Shown here: positions 11,489-22,636 of the stretch, piece after piece | Position numbering within the stretch: the stretch's first letter is position 1 | How the letters are laid out: every line of letters starts with the position of its first letter | Origin: Zizania palustris | Lineage: Eukaryota > Streptophyta > Magnoliopsida > Poales > Poaceae | DNA: 64,000 nt | Assembly: GCA_019279435.1 (NCBI GenBank) | Contig: JAAALK010000287.1 | Coordinates: 67,273,144-67,337,143, forward strand | Direction of reading: 5' to 3' | Notes under the pieces: generated by a model | Database searches by the model: none | Told to the model about the DNA's origin: nothing | What the model saw: only the letters and a program-made list of their open reading frames with translations | Made by a program: the position numbers and the translations under genes

Positions 11489-11608
11489 CCGTTAGCTTTC
11501 TGTTCCTAACGGAAACCGTAGAAAGCGTTAATTTCGGAGAAAAGTAACGGGCAAGAATGCGAAACGGCATGGAATAACGGTAAAAATGTAAAGTCTAGGC
11601 TATAAATA
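11489..11608 (+). promoter_or_regulatory. Putative promoter of the antisense gene in F
   Basis: A TATA box TATAAATA at 11601-11608 lies 121 bp before the first ATG (11729) and about 25-35 bp before a pyrimidine-rich start-like region. Upstream are five AACGG cores in 92 bp: 11489-11493 (inverted), 11508-11512, 11546-11550, 11563-11567 and 11576-11580. AACGG is the core of plant MYB sites, including the M-phase-specific activator element. The box points away from the 3' LTR and opposite to gag-pol, which fits a separate promoter. Function is inferred. Confidence 0.6.
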
Positions 11609-11728
11609 GATGGCCTAGAACTTACCTGCTTACCTTTTCACTGCTTTCTCGCAATCACACATCTTCTGAGCCCTTTGAGTTCTTTGAGCCCTAGCCTCCA
11701 TTTTCCCCAAAACAACCTAGTGACTGCA

Positions 11729-14700
11729 ATGGTGAAGACCAAGGGTTCTGGAGCCCCTTCAGCCTTGGCTCGGCAGCAGGCGGCTACAGCAGCAGTGGCT
11801 GCAACATTGGCGACAGCGCCTCCAGCATCGGCAACGACATCCATGGCAGCAGGAGGGAGAAATCCCCAAAATGTCGATGATCAAAGTCTCTGCCCACCAT
11901 CAACGAAGTATCTGGACCAGTCTTTCCAACTAGGATCTTCTACCTGCAAGAGGGAATCACTGGCAATCGCAATAGAAGGGAAGATTAACACCGGAGTTAT
12001 GGTCCGCAAGCCCGGAAAAGAACTTATCCCGTCACCAAGGCCCGGAGAAGTGGCTGTCTTCGAAGCCTTCTTCGAAGCTGGCTTGGGCCTCCCAGCGGTC
12101 GACTTCTTGGCGGAGGTACTCGATTTATTTCATGTCACCCTCCCTCAATTATCTCCGAACGCAGTAGCTCGACTGGCTATCTTCGAATGGGCACTGAGAG
12201 CCGAAGGTTGTGAGGGGAGGGCAGAAATCTTCGCTGCGCTACATAGAGCCTCATGCCAGCCAAAAACCTTCGTAGGTCCCGGAGGTGAAAAAGTAGTGGT
12301 AGCCTTCGGAAGCATCAATTTTAGGCTTCGGGATGAATATGCCCTTCAATTCCCTGCTAAGGCCATCAATGCAAGATGGTACACAGATTGGGTCATGAGA
12401 TGGTTCTATGCCGAAGTTGGGGCGAGCAATCCTCTGGCCGGACCTCTGAAAGAAATCCAATTCCGGAAGGAAGCCTTAGTGCATCCCGGCCAAGGTCAGC
12501 TCGAAGCTCGCCTCAACCTACTTTAGAGGATCTGCCGAAGGTTGAGCATGCGAGACTTAGCCGAAGAGTTCCTCGGGTTACAAATTTCTCCACTGATGGC
12601 CAACTGGCCTATCATCTTCGAAGAGGATTCGGAAGGCGGTCTCCGAAAAATTACCTTGACTTCGAGCCCTGTAGGTAACTTCGAAGACAACATGTATTAT
12701 GCATATTCATTCGAAGAAAAACTAACTTGATTTATTTTTAGCTTCTTCAGCCCCTGTTACTTCGGAACAAATTATAAGGGCTTCGGAGAAGATTTTGGGC
12801 GCTCCAACTCCGACTGAAAAAGAATGGAGAATCAAGTTGGTCGGGAGTTGGGAGAGATTTAACAGAGTATGGGGAATGCTGGAAATCACTCCGCCCCCTT
12901 TGATGGATTGGGTGCCTTCGGAGAAAGGACCCAAGAAGAGAAAAGCCGAAGCCGGGACTTCGAGCTCCGCAAAGACTCCGGTGAAGAAGGTGGCTCGGAA
13001 GCCAAAAAATCTTGCACCTTCGAATCCTGCACCTTCGAGCTCAAGGGCTTCAGTTTCTGACTCCCAAGAGGAAGAAGGGAGATTGCTTGTGCGTCTAATA
13101 GAAGAAGATGAAACTCAAAGGACTGCACAAGCCGAAGTACCTGTGAACGTGCCGGAGTCCCGAGACAATCTTGATCAACCAAGGACTTCGGTAGTTCGGG
13201 AAGATGTATCTCAGGACGAAGTTCCTGTGAATGAGAGTGGGGTCGAAGTTACTATAGCTTCGATTCCCGAAGAAGCAACGAGGACTGCTCAGGATGATGC
13301 TCCTGCAGTCCAAGACTTAACGACTGATTCGGATGAAGAACTAGCCTTCGATCCACCGAACAGTCCGACGATGACTCCTCTGCAAAATGTCGAAGGTAGA
13401 CTTCGAATAACTTTTCATGTTTATTTTGAATATTTATACAATGTATAATACTTTTCATTATTTTTTATAGAGTCCAATCCTATGGAAGAAGTCCGACAGG
13501 AAGAAATAATTCCTGGACCTTCGACAACTTCGGAGCCAGCCCAGAGAGTTACTCAAAAGGGACCTGGAAGAGGCAAAAGACATATAGAGCCCCTCCCTGC
13601 TGTGAGTTCCGGATCAACTCCGTCTGATTCAACAGACGAGAGCCAATCTTCCGGGGAGGGCCAGTCTCTAGAGGCTCCGAAGACCACAGGCCAAAGCTCC
13701 GGTCCTTCGCTGAACGAAGATGACCAACAGGTAATAAGCATGCTCCCCTTGCTAGCTCCTTTCTTAGGGCAAACAACTGGTCTTTGGACTTTGCTCGAAC
13801 CTTTGGATCGAGCTAGCCGTGACATAGGGGAGACCAACTTAGTGGCCATTCTGAGCAAGGCTGATAGGACGGAGCTTAATGCCACTATAGAATGTGCAGC
13901 CTACCAGGTACGGAGCATCTACGAAATATCATAAAATTCATCTACGAATAAATATTTACCTTAGTTTTTATTTTTGCAGCAAACTGTCTTGGCCCGAGCT
14001 GCGAATATATGCAATGACGAAGAGATCGCTCGTCTTCGGGAGGAAAATAGTGTCCTTCAAAGGAATTTAAACATCTCCGAAAGTCGAGTGGCTCAAATGG
14101 ATAATATAGTGTCAACAGAGCGAAGGGCCAGACAAGGTTTGGAGGCTGCTAATAAAGAGCTCGAAGCAGAAAGAATTGTGCTTCGAGCAGAAGTTGAAAA
14201 GCTGCGGGCGGAGCACGCTACTGCGGGGTCCGAGCTCGTCAGACTCCAAGAGGAAGCTAGCCAGCTGCTAAACCAAAAGAATATTTTGACCACTGAAAAT
14301 GCTAGACTTTCTGGGGTTTTGGGCGAAGTCACTTCAACGAAGGATGCGTTGAACGAAGACAAGCTGAAGTCTGAGAAGGTGGCTGCGGAAGTTATGAATC
14401 AGTTGTTAGGTGTCCTGGAGTACTTCGGTACTACTGGGATACTTCCTTCTGACGATAACATCACCCTTCTGCGCCGGTTGAAAAGGATCCAAGGAGTGGC
14501 GAAGCAAATGAAGACAACGGGCATTAGATACGGAGAACTCTCCGGACAAGTGTCTGCCGTCGGCCTACTTCGCTACTACGAAGATCTGGGCCGATCGATA
14601 ACTCCGGACGCAGGAGGGGGCCCAATCACCTTCGACGACGAGCGACTTCTAACACCTTCCGAAGGTGTGGCTGCTGCCTGGCGAGCCTTCCAAACTTCAT

Positions 14701-15374
14701 GGAGAGCCGAAGGTCGTTCCGCGATCAAGGCTTGGATCGACGAAGGCCAACGCCAGAAGCAAGTTCGGACCCAAGCTTCGAGCAGTCAGCCTCCTCCGAA
14801 CCCGCAGGTTTAGAAATACCTTAGGATTTTTGGCCATGTAAAGCTTTATGCTTATAAACATTTATCAATGAAAATTTGTTTGTCATATTTTTAGGCTTTA
14901 CCTCTTACGGAAGATATCGAAGTGTTAGACCTTAACGACGAAGTTCGCTCATTATGGACCACCTTCGATCTTCTAAAAGCTTATAAACGTCCTCGATTTC
15001 TAATTCCTCGAGATGACTCCGGTGTAATTGCGCCCGAAGTAATCAAAGATATAATGTCTTATATTAAAGAGGAAGAAAAAGAGGTTAACGTAAACACTTC
15101 ATCTTCTGAAGACGTTATATGGTCTGAAGACGAAGATGAAGCTCAAAATAAAAAGCCTGAAGAACTTGGAAGCTGGGAAAGGAGCCCCGAATGGCTTCGA
15201 ACTTGGGCCGAGCTTCAACAAGAACAGAAGGATTTTAGAGCTCCGAAGGGGGGCAAGAGAGTTAAACGCAAAGTTATTAGAACTCCCGGCGCTGGAACTA
15301 GTCGTTCCACCCCTAGCTCTAGGGACCGAAGAGGTCTTCGATTCCTTCTTGGTATAGATACGAATTTTTCATAA
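11729..15374 (+). CDS. Five-exon antisense gene of gypsy F (Transposase_28-like domain plus coiled coil)
   Basis: Plus-strand gene opposite to gag-pol. Exons inferred from sequence: 11729-12674, 12742-13395, 13471-13907, 13980-14807, 14895-15374. The introns of 67, 75, 72 and 87 bp all begin GT and end AG with T-rich acceptors, and each junction preserves frame. Summed length is 3345 bp, or 1115 codons with TAA. Exon 1 contains FEAFFEAGLGLPAVDFL and LPQLSPNAVARLAIFEWAL, the pattern I know from the plant domain Transposase_28 (PF04195, 'putative gypsy type transposon'). Exons 2-3 are acidic and Ser/Thr/Pro-rich with a basic KKRK stretch that could direct nuclear entry. Exon 4 is a long Leu/Glu coiled coil ending in a Trp-rich segment. 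One in-frame TAG (12524-12526) breaks exon 1, with the frame continuing after it. The ATG was chosen because it is the first after the TATA box. The role is unknown; additional ORFs between integrase and 3' LTR, some antisense, are documented for Tat elements. Confidence 0.75.
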
Positions 15375-15704
15375 TGTAATCTGTAAACACATTTGTTTGA
15401 ATAATGAATACCGATTTAAAATTGTCTCCATATTTACTAGCCCCTCTTTGGGTATAAGAAACTTCGAACTGTATTCAAAGATGGTTATGCGCAAAGAAAA
15501 AACTTCGGAGTACAATTTTTTGGGGGTTCGGAGCCCCTCTGCAATTTAAAGATCTTTTAAAATCTTATAAAATGTCTTCGACTATTTGTAGTCGGAAGAA
15601 TGGCAACTTAGTACCTTTGTTTTTTGAAAGAAATCATTTGAGATAACTTTCAAGATACCTTAGTATCTTAGATAATTTGTCACTTTGGACTGTCTTAACA
15701 GACA
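15375..15704 (+). other. 3' flank of the antisense gene in F
   Basis: AT-rich, no ORF. AATAATGAATACC at about 15402 could serve as a polyadenylation signal for the antisense gene. Several CTTCGAA and TTCGGAG motifs are present. Confidence 0.4.
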
Positions 15705-16080
15705 TTCGAAGCTCATGGCTCAAACTCTGTTTTTCTTTAGCCACCTTCGGTTCTTTTTTGCGATCTCTGTCGAACCAATGGTTCGGAGTTTGCAATGGTC
15801 TCTTTGGACTCTTTTTACGGATGTCTACCAGCCAATGGCTTGGACTCCGTATATTTTGGCCACCTTCGGCTCTTTTTGCGGAAGTCTACCAGCCAATGGC
15901 TTGGACTTCGCAGGTTTTGGCCACCTTCGGCTCTTTTTACGGAAGTCTACCAGCCAATGGCTTGGACTCCGTATGATGTGGTTTTGGGCTCTTTTACGGA
16001 TGCCTACAAGCCAGTGGCTTGGACTCCGGATTATGTCAGCCCCCACATCGGAAGCTTCGAACCAATGGTTCGAAGTCCGA
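15705..16080 (+). repeat. 57-61-bp tandem repeat in gypsy F
   Basis: The unit ACCAGCCAATGGCTTGGACT followed by TTGGCCACCTTCGGCTCTTT recurs with starts at 15827, 15888, 15949 and 16006 (periods 61, 61, 57). Two more degenerate units lie to the left (GAACCAATGGTTCGGA near 15769, CTCATGGCTCAA near 15712). CCAATGG/CCATTGG half-sites make each unit partly self-complementary. It lies between the ends of the antisense gene and of integrase. Confidence 0.85.
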
Positions 16081-16234
16081 AAATACAATCCAGCTTCATG
16101 ACACTTCCCTCTCGATCGACCCCGCGGTTCCAGTGCGTCCACTCGGAAGCTGGAAGTCTATGAGGGGAAGGCATTATCAAGATCATATGCTTTATTAATT
16201 TAGAAGATGATTACAAGTGAATTACAAGGAGCCC

Positions 16235-17125
16235 TTATGCGAAGTATCGCTTTAGGTGCTCCGCATGCCAAGTATGTGCTAACACTTCACCTTCTAAATT
16301 AGCTAACTTAAAAGAGCCAGGGCGTCCTGAACGAACAATTAGGTATGGACCTTCCCATTTATTCCCCAACTTCCCTGGCGCTATAATGCTTCGTAGAACA
16401 AGATGACCCGGTCTTAGTTCATTGAGCTTAACCTTCGGGTCAAACCAAGCCTTCGTTTGCTGATGATACTTTGATAAATTTGCCACAGCTCGAAGTCTTG
16501 TTTCTTCTGATAAATCTAGCGAAACTTGTCTTTCTTCTTCAATCTCTGGTTCGGTGCTGCGAAATGATCCTCCTTTGAGCTCCGTTGGAGTCATAGCTTC
16601 ATCTCCGAATAGTAGTCTGAATGGAGTAAAACCTGTGGACCTTGTTTGCGTAGTCCGAATGGACCACAAAATCTTCGGAAGCTCTTCGGTCCACAGTCCC
16701 TTTGCTAGTCCTACTATCCTTCGATTTAGCCTTGACAAAATATTTCCATTGGCTCGCTCTACGGCTCCATTAGACTGAGGATGTCTTACTACAGCAAAAC
16801 ATAACTGAATGCCTAGATCTTCGCGAAACTTCCTGAAGGGTTTTGCATCGAACTGTGTTCCATTATCAACTGTGAGTTGTCTAGGCACTCCGAACCGGCA
16901 AATGATATTCTTCCAGAAGAATTTCTGTACATTGTTCGAAGTGATAGCTGTCAAGGGCTCTGCTTCCACCCACTTAGAAAAATATTTAATAGCTACCACT
17001 GCGAACTTCAGATTTCCCTTGGCTACTGGAAAGGGTCCAATTAAATCCATACCCCATCTGGCCATAGGCCATACCGGAGCAATGACTTGAAGAGCTGTTG
17101 GTGGGCGATGACTTTGTCGACCCAT
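16235..17125 (-). pseudogene. int: Gypsy F integrase core and C-terminus
   Basis: Catalytic triad residues are visible in order: Asp in WGMDLIGPFP, Asp in LTVDNGTQFD, Glu in QSNGAVERANGNI. A C-terminal GPY/F-type motif (KWEGPYLIVRSG) follows and there is no chromodomain. It is out of frame with the upstream polyprotein. About 15-30 residues including the Cys-x-x-Cys half of the zinc finger are missing at the junction near 17125. The core itself is uninterrupted. Integrase joins element cDNA to the host chromosome. Confidence 0.88.
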
Positions 17126-20100
17126 CCACTGTTATTGTAGGCCAGTAAAGCCCTTGGCGAAGTGTTTTTCCTGCCAAAGCTCGTGGGGCTAAATGGCTAC
17201 CACAAAGGCCTTCATGAATTTCTCGAAGAATTTCTTGACCTTCGGCTTGAGATATACATCGGAGTAGAGGGGAACATACTCCGGCCTTGTATAAAATACC
17301 GTTGATTATTTGATAATTTCTAGCTCTAAGCTTTAATCTTGACAGCTGTGGCTCTTCGGGCAAATTTGTTCCTCCCTGTAAAAGTTCCATGATTGAATTT
17401 TTCCAATCTGCACTAGGAATGCAAAGAATCTCTGCAGAGGGAATTTGTGGCACCGAAGGTATACTGAGCTCCTCATAGAAAGCTTCTTCTGGCACATCCA
17501 TAGCTCCGGCTGCAGGTTTTGCTAAGATGTCCGCTTGCACATTTTCTGCTCTTGGTATACTCCGAATGGAAATACCCTTGAAGTGTGCTTTGATTTTACG
17601 GATTTCTTCTAAGTACTTTGCAAGCTGTGGATGCCGAACTTGGAAACTTTTATCTACGTGCCCTGCTACTATCTGAGAATCTGTCTTTATAATAATTCTT
17701 GTAGCCCCTAGAGCACGTGCTTTTCGGAGTCCCAATAAAATTCCTTCATACTCCGCTATATTATTGGTAGACTTAAAGTTGAGTCTTGCGGAGTACATTG
17801 CTCTTTGCCCTGAAGGTGAAATTAATAATGCTCCAATTCCTGCTCCGGATGCTTGGAAAGCCCCATCGGAATAAACAGTCCAAACTCCGTCACTTGACTT
17901 CTCCGGAACCAAATTTGCAGGCGGAGTCCATTCTGCTACAAAATCTGCTAAGACTTGCGATTTGATAGCTGTCCTTGCCAAGAAAGATATGCCGAAGGGT
18001 GCTAGCTCAACTGCCCACTTCCCAATCCTTCCAGTGGAATCCTTACTTCGAAGCATATCTCCTAAAGGATACGAAGTTGGTACAATTACGTTGTGTGCCA
18101 AAAAATAATGTCTTAATTTCCTCGAAGCCATTATCAGAGCATAAACGAACTTCTCAAGTTCGGAGTATCTTGTCTTCGCTCCTGATAATGCTTCGGATAC
18201 AAAACAAACAGGATTTTGGACCAACTTCCCATTGAAATCCACTTCTCTGACAAGGACTGCACTGACAGCAGAACTTGTAGCTGCAAGGTAAAGGAGTAGG
18301 GTTTCGTCCGTAGTAGGCACCGTGAGTGTAGCAAGATTACTAAGATACTCTTTAATATCTTCGAAGCTTTTCTGACACTCCGGTGTCCATGCAAAATCTT
18401 CGGACCCCTTCAATGCTTTAAATATAGGCAAGCTTCTCTCCGCAGACCTTGATAAAAACCTGCTAAGTGCTGCCAGACGACCAGTCAGCTTTTGCACTTG
18501 CTTTAAATTTTCCGGAGCAGCCATTTTCTGTAGCGCAGTTATTTGAGTAGGGCTAGCTTCAATCCCCCTGCTTGAAACTAAATACCCTAACAATTTTCCA
18601 GCCTTAGCTCCGAAGATACATTTTTCGGGGTTAAGACGGATCCCACATGCCCGAAGGCTATTGAATGTTTCTGCTAAGTCTAGGCTATGTTGGTGCTTTA
18701 AAGTACTCTTTATTACAATATTATCCATATAGGCCTCCACATTGCGACCTAATTGATGACCTAGAGCCTTAGCAACTAACCTCGAGAAAGTAGCCCCGGC
18801 ATTTCTTAAGCCGAAGGGCATTCTTACATAACAGAAGACTCCCGAAGGAGTTACGAAGCTTGTCTTGATCTCATCTTCGCGCTTTAACCATATTTGATGA
18901 TAACCAGAATACGCGTCAAGGAAGCTTAATAACTCCGAACCTACGGTGGAGTCAACCAATTGATCAATTCGGGGCATGGGGTAGGGGTCACGAGGGCATG
19001 CTTTATTCAAGGATGTGAAATCAATGCACATGCGCCACTTCCCGGAAGACTTCTTTCTGACGAAGACTGGGTTGGCTAACCATTCTGTGTGAGCCACTTC
19101 TCTGATAATCCCAGCCTTCAACAATTTTTCAACTTCATCCTTCGCTAGAGCAGCTCTTTCTGCAGACATTTTCTGGAGTCCTTGCCGAACAGGGCGGGCC
19201 TTCGGGTTTACAAGTAAACTATGTTCAATGATATCCCGATCTACTCCGGTGATATCTTCGTCAGACCAAGCGAAGACATCCAAATTCTCTTCCACCACCT
19301 TCTCCAAGGAGGTTGCAACTTCTGGAGGTAAATCTTTACCAAATTGAAATGTATACTCTTTGCCATCTTTAACAATGACCTTCGCTGCAATCTCCCCTTC
19401 AGGACTTGGTCTCGGAAAGGACTTCTTCGAAGCTTCGGAGGAGGTTGAAAAAATTTCCTCATTATCTTGTACATTGTTTACTTGTCTTGGATCAAGAGGG
19501 GGACCATGACCATATTCCGCTCTCCGAGCGATAGCTTGATCTCCGAAGATAGTAAGGACTCCTGCTTGTGTGGGCATCTTCATGCACAAATAATTGTGAT
19601 GCGCCACAACTCCGAACTGGTTTAGCATGCCTCTTCCGAAGATGACGTTGTAAGCATACGGGGCATCTACAACATCGAAGATTACTTCCTCAGTTCGGGC
19701 CAACAAACCTTCTCCGAAGGTAACTTCCAGACCTATTTGGCCAAGTGCATCAAGCGGAGGTCCTGCGAAGCCCTGCAAAGGATGAGCCGCTGGAAGGAGA
19801 TGCTTCCTGGAGATGCACAATTGATCGAAGGCTTGAACAAAAATGATATCTGCCGAACTACCTCCGTCAATCAATACCCTTCGAACTTCAGTGCCCGCAA
19901 TATCAGCAGTGATAACAAGTGGGTCTGCATGCAGGAACTTAATACCAGCTGCATCTTCCGCAGAAAAGGATATCGGTACATGAGACCACTCCGGCATTGT
20001 AGCTGCAGATGACGAAGTCCCAATATGGCCTACTTCTCTGACGTAGTCCCTTCGCTTTCTCTTGGACATGCTTCCGAGGGTACCTCCTCCGGAGATGGGG

Positions 20101-21584
20101 AGGACTACTCTTTTTCCTCGATCTTGCCCTTCCTCTTGCTTCGGAGGTGGCATAACATTGGCCACTGGAGGGTGTCTTGCAGCATCAAAGTTTTCTATCC
20201 GCGCCACAGCCTGGACCGGCTCTGGGCGCGTTGCAGCTGGAACTCGGTCGGTAGTACCTCGACCCGAAGTTCTTTCTAGATACTCTCCCCTTAGGGTAAG
20301 TATAGCCTTGCAAGTATCAGTTGCATGGCTTCGATTTTCTCCATGGATGCAGCAGAAAAGGGTCTGGCCCTTGCCAGCTGTTTTCCCTGGCGGCCTCCAG
20401 CCGCTGGCCTTGTTCCCTGAAGACTGTGGAGCTCTCTGTGTAAACTTCTGTGGGGGTGCAATATTCATGACTTCAGAACGAGGGTGCTTTTGCCCTCTTC
20501 TCCGATCATGTTGAACTTCGAAGACTGGTTCTTGCGGCTGTGCCGAAGTTTTCACTTCTACTTTAACTTCTTGCAATACGGACGAAGTAGCGGCAGTTCT
20601 TCGGAGCCAACCCTCTTCTGACCTCGCATACTCCTCGAAGTAAGACATCAGCTAAGAGACCGAGGAGATGCTTTTCCGATGAAGCTTATCCAAGAGGCCT
20701 TGATGAGTGACGCCTTCCCGAGCTGCATCAACTACCGAAGATGCAGACAACCCCCGGATTTGCGACTTCGTATGAGCGAAGCGCTTAAAATATTGCCTCA
20801 ATGTCTCTCCGGGGAGCTGTTTCACCTGGAAAAGGCTTCCTGTTGACATGGGAGGCACGAAGGTGCCTTGAAAATTGCTTATAAACTTCTTCTTCAGCTG
20901 CCCCCATGAATTAATTGATCTTGGCCTCAAAGACCAGAACCATGTTAATGCCACTCCTTGAAGAGCTAAGGGGAAGCACTTCGCCATGGTGTCTCGAACT
21001 CCTCTGCTAGCTTCAATTGCTAGGGCATAAGAACGAACTAACTCTCCGGGATCTTCATCTCCGGCATACTTACAGAGCTTCGAAGTTTTGAACTTTGGAT
21101 CAAAGCGAACTTTCTGCAGCTTAGGATGCAGCGGAGATTCATTATCGAAGGAGGCGTTCTCCGGGGCTTCGGGATAATCGGGTTCGTCGTCTTCGGGCAC
21201 TTCTGGGATAGTTGGGATGGCTTGAGAGTGAAGCCTGTTCGCAGCTTCCTGTCGCCACCTTGCTACTTCAGCTTGAAGGTTGGCCATTTGAGTGGCCATA
21301 TCTCCAAGATTATCTTCATCTCCTCCGGAAGGATCTTCCGGGTCTTGAGAACTAGTAGGATCAGTTCGAATTGGGATGGAAGGTGGAGGAGGGACTCCGG
21401 GTGGTCGAAGTATGGAAGGGGTTGGCGGAGAAGCTTCGTATGTTCGAGGGATGGAATCCCCTTCCGGAGTTTGCGGAGGGAATGTCGAAGGCCCTCCAAC
21501 TTCAACCGTGTCAAATGGTATCTCTCCGGAGATCCGAGAGGACCTCCGAACGGGATTGCGGGGTGCACTCCGCTTAGGAGGCAT
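16986..21584 (-). pseudogene. gag-pol: Gypsy F gag-pol (capsid, protease, RT, two RNase H)
   Basis: ATG at 21584. A 310-codon gag part ends at TAG 20652-20654, and the same frame then stays open for 1220 codons. Gag motifs include ALTWFWSLRPRSINSW and LFCCIHGENRSHATDTC, a Tat-style zinc motif near residue 100 of the second part. Protease reads VLIDGGSSADIIF. RT motifs are WRMCIDFTSLNKACPRDPYP, SFLDAYSGYHQI and FGLRNAGATF. The catalytic box is YMDN rather than Y-x-D-D: the second Asp codon is AAT, one G-to-A change, near 18725. A first RNase H and a second, archaeal-type one (VYSDGAFQASGAGIGALL, STNNIAEYEGILLGL, DSQIVAGHV) follow, which is diagnostic for Tat. The frame ends in the integrase zinc finger after GLYWPTI. 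The TAG may be a mutation or a readthrough site. Confidence 0.92.
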
Positions 21585-21627
21585 GATGTAAGAAGTTGGT
21601 AGAGAACGAAGTTTTTCGGACTAGGTT

Positions 21628-21644
21628 CCCCATGGACGGCGCCA
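21628..21644 (-). promoter_or_regulatory. Primer binding site of gypsy F
   Basis: TGGCGCCGTCCATGGGG on the minus strand, two bases after the 5' LTR. Position and TGG start are typical. The tRNA is not assigned. Confidence 0.85.
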
Positions 21645-21646
21645 AC

Positions 21647-22141
21647 TGTTGGCGTAAAAGATTACGCTAACAGGTTTCTGTAGATTAGAAACTAACAAAC
21701 GAAGTGTTTGCGAAGTGAACTATTCTAAGCCTCCGAAAGGATAATAACTTAGAATAGTTCGAATGTGTGTATTTAATAACTTGTATTCGGTCCCTATTAC
21801 AGGGTGAAATGGGGGGTATTTATAGGCCCAAATATTAAGGAAAAGACCTATTTACCCCTCTATTACAACCGACATAGTGGAAACTATTCGGTACCCTTGA
21901 TAGGGCTAAAATGGTAAAAGACTAATCTAATAATATAAAAGATAAATCTTCCATCTTAGCTGGCAATAAAGATCTCGCAGAACCTTAGTTCGAAGATGTA
22001 CTTCGAACCAATGCCTATCTTCGTACTTCGAGCGTGACTCAGGGTATCTTCGAAGATGGACGTCTGGAAACCTTCGAATCTACTATCTGCTTTCATGTTG
22101 TTGCGGCAATAACCCCGAAGATGAGATATTTTCCCCCAACA
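21647..22141 (-). repeat. 5' LTR of gypsy F
   Basis: 495 bp, TGTTGG...CCAACA, with CTATAAATA on the minus strand at 21817-21825 as promoter. Target duplication AAAGC follows at 22142-22146. Confidence 0.95.
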
Positions 22142-22636
22142 AAAGCCATCAGAAGCTTAAGGCAGTGATTTTGGCATACACTACACTATCCCAGTTTAGA
22201 CCAATGTGCAATGGTAAGCAGTCTAAAATAGAGTAGTGCGACAAACAAACCCACCTGGATCTTTTCACTTGTAGCATGCAAATCATGGAGTTTTGATTTT
22301 TTTTATTTAATTTAGTGACCAAATTGTTTAGCACTTGATGAATCTCCATGAATACAATTTTTCAAGTTGCAATGTTTAGCATCCAGAGAAAAGAGTCTTG
22401 CTATCAAGCAGATAAAAGATAGCTAAAGCAGTCCTACACATGCTAGATCCAAGACTAAGTAGTGAGCATGATTTGATTTTGGAAAGAGAAAATCATGCAC
22501 AAAATGTTTCAGACATATTAAATAGAGCTGAGCTATCATGATTACATGAATTAAAATCAGGCATATAAGTGCTAAAGATGTAAATGTCATTTCACACATG
22601 ATGAGCATATGCAAGACAATTAAAATCTGCTCCCCC
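22142..22636 (-). other. Non-coding 3' region of copia B, part 2
   Basis: No ORF of note. The reverse complement matches the region after pol in copia C (for example GTAGTGTATGCCAA, as at about 44030), confirming that this is the untranslated part of B between RNase H and 3' LTR. Confidence 0.75.

Larger units (their letters stand above)
10778..22141 (-). mobile_element. Ty3/gypsy Tat-type retrotransposon F with antisense gene
   Basis: A full-length minus-strand element of 11,364 bp with 495-bp LTRs and a perfect 5-bp target duplication AAAGC (10773-10777 and 22142-22146). From right to left: 5' LTR, primer site, gag-pol in one frame broken by one TAG, integrase, a 57-61-bp tandem repeat, then an antisense five-exon gene on the plus strand, and the 3' LTR. 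Dual RNase H domains and the absence of a visible chromodomain place it in Tat. I count 7 differences between the LTRs, so it is moderately young. Confidence 0.95.

Noticed and set aside
15705..16080. CRISPR-like array
   Set aside because: The repeats are head-to-tail without unique spacers of constant size, in a plant retrotransposon.
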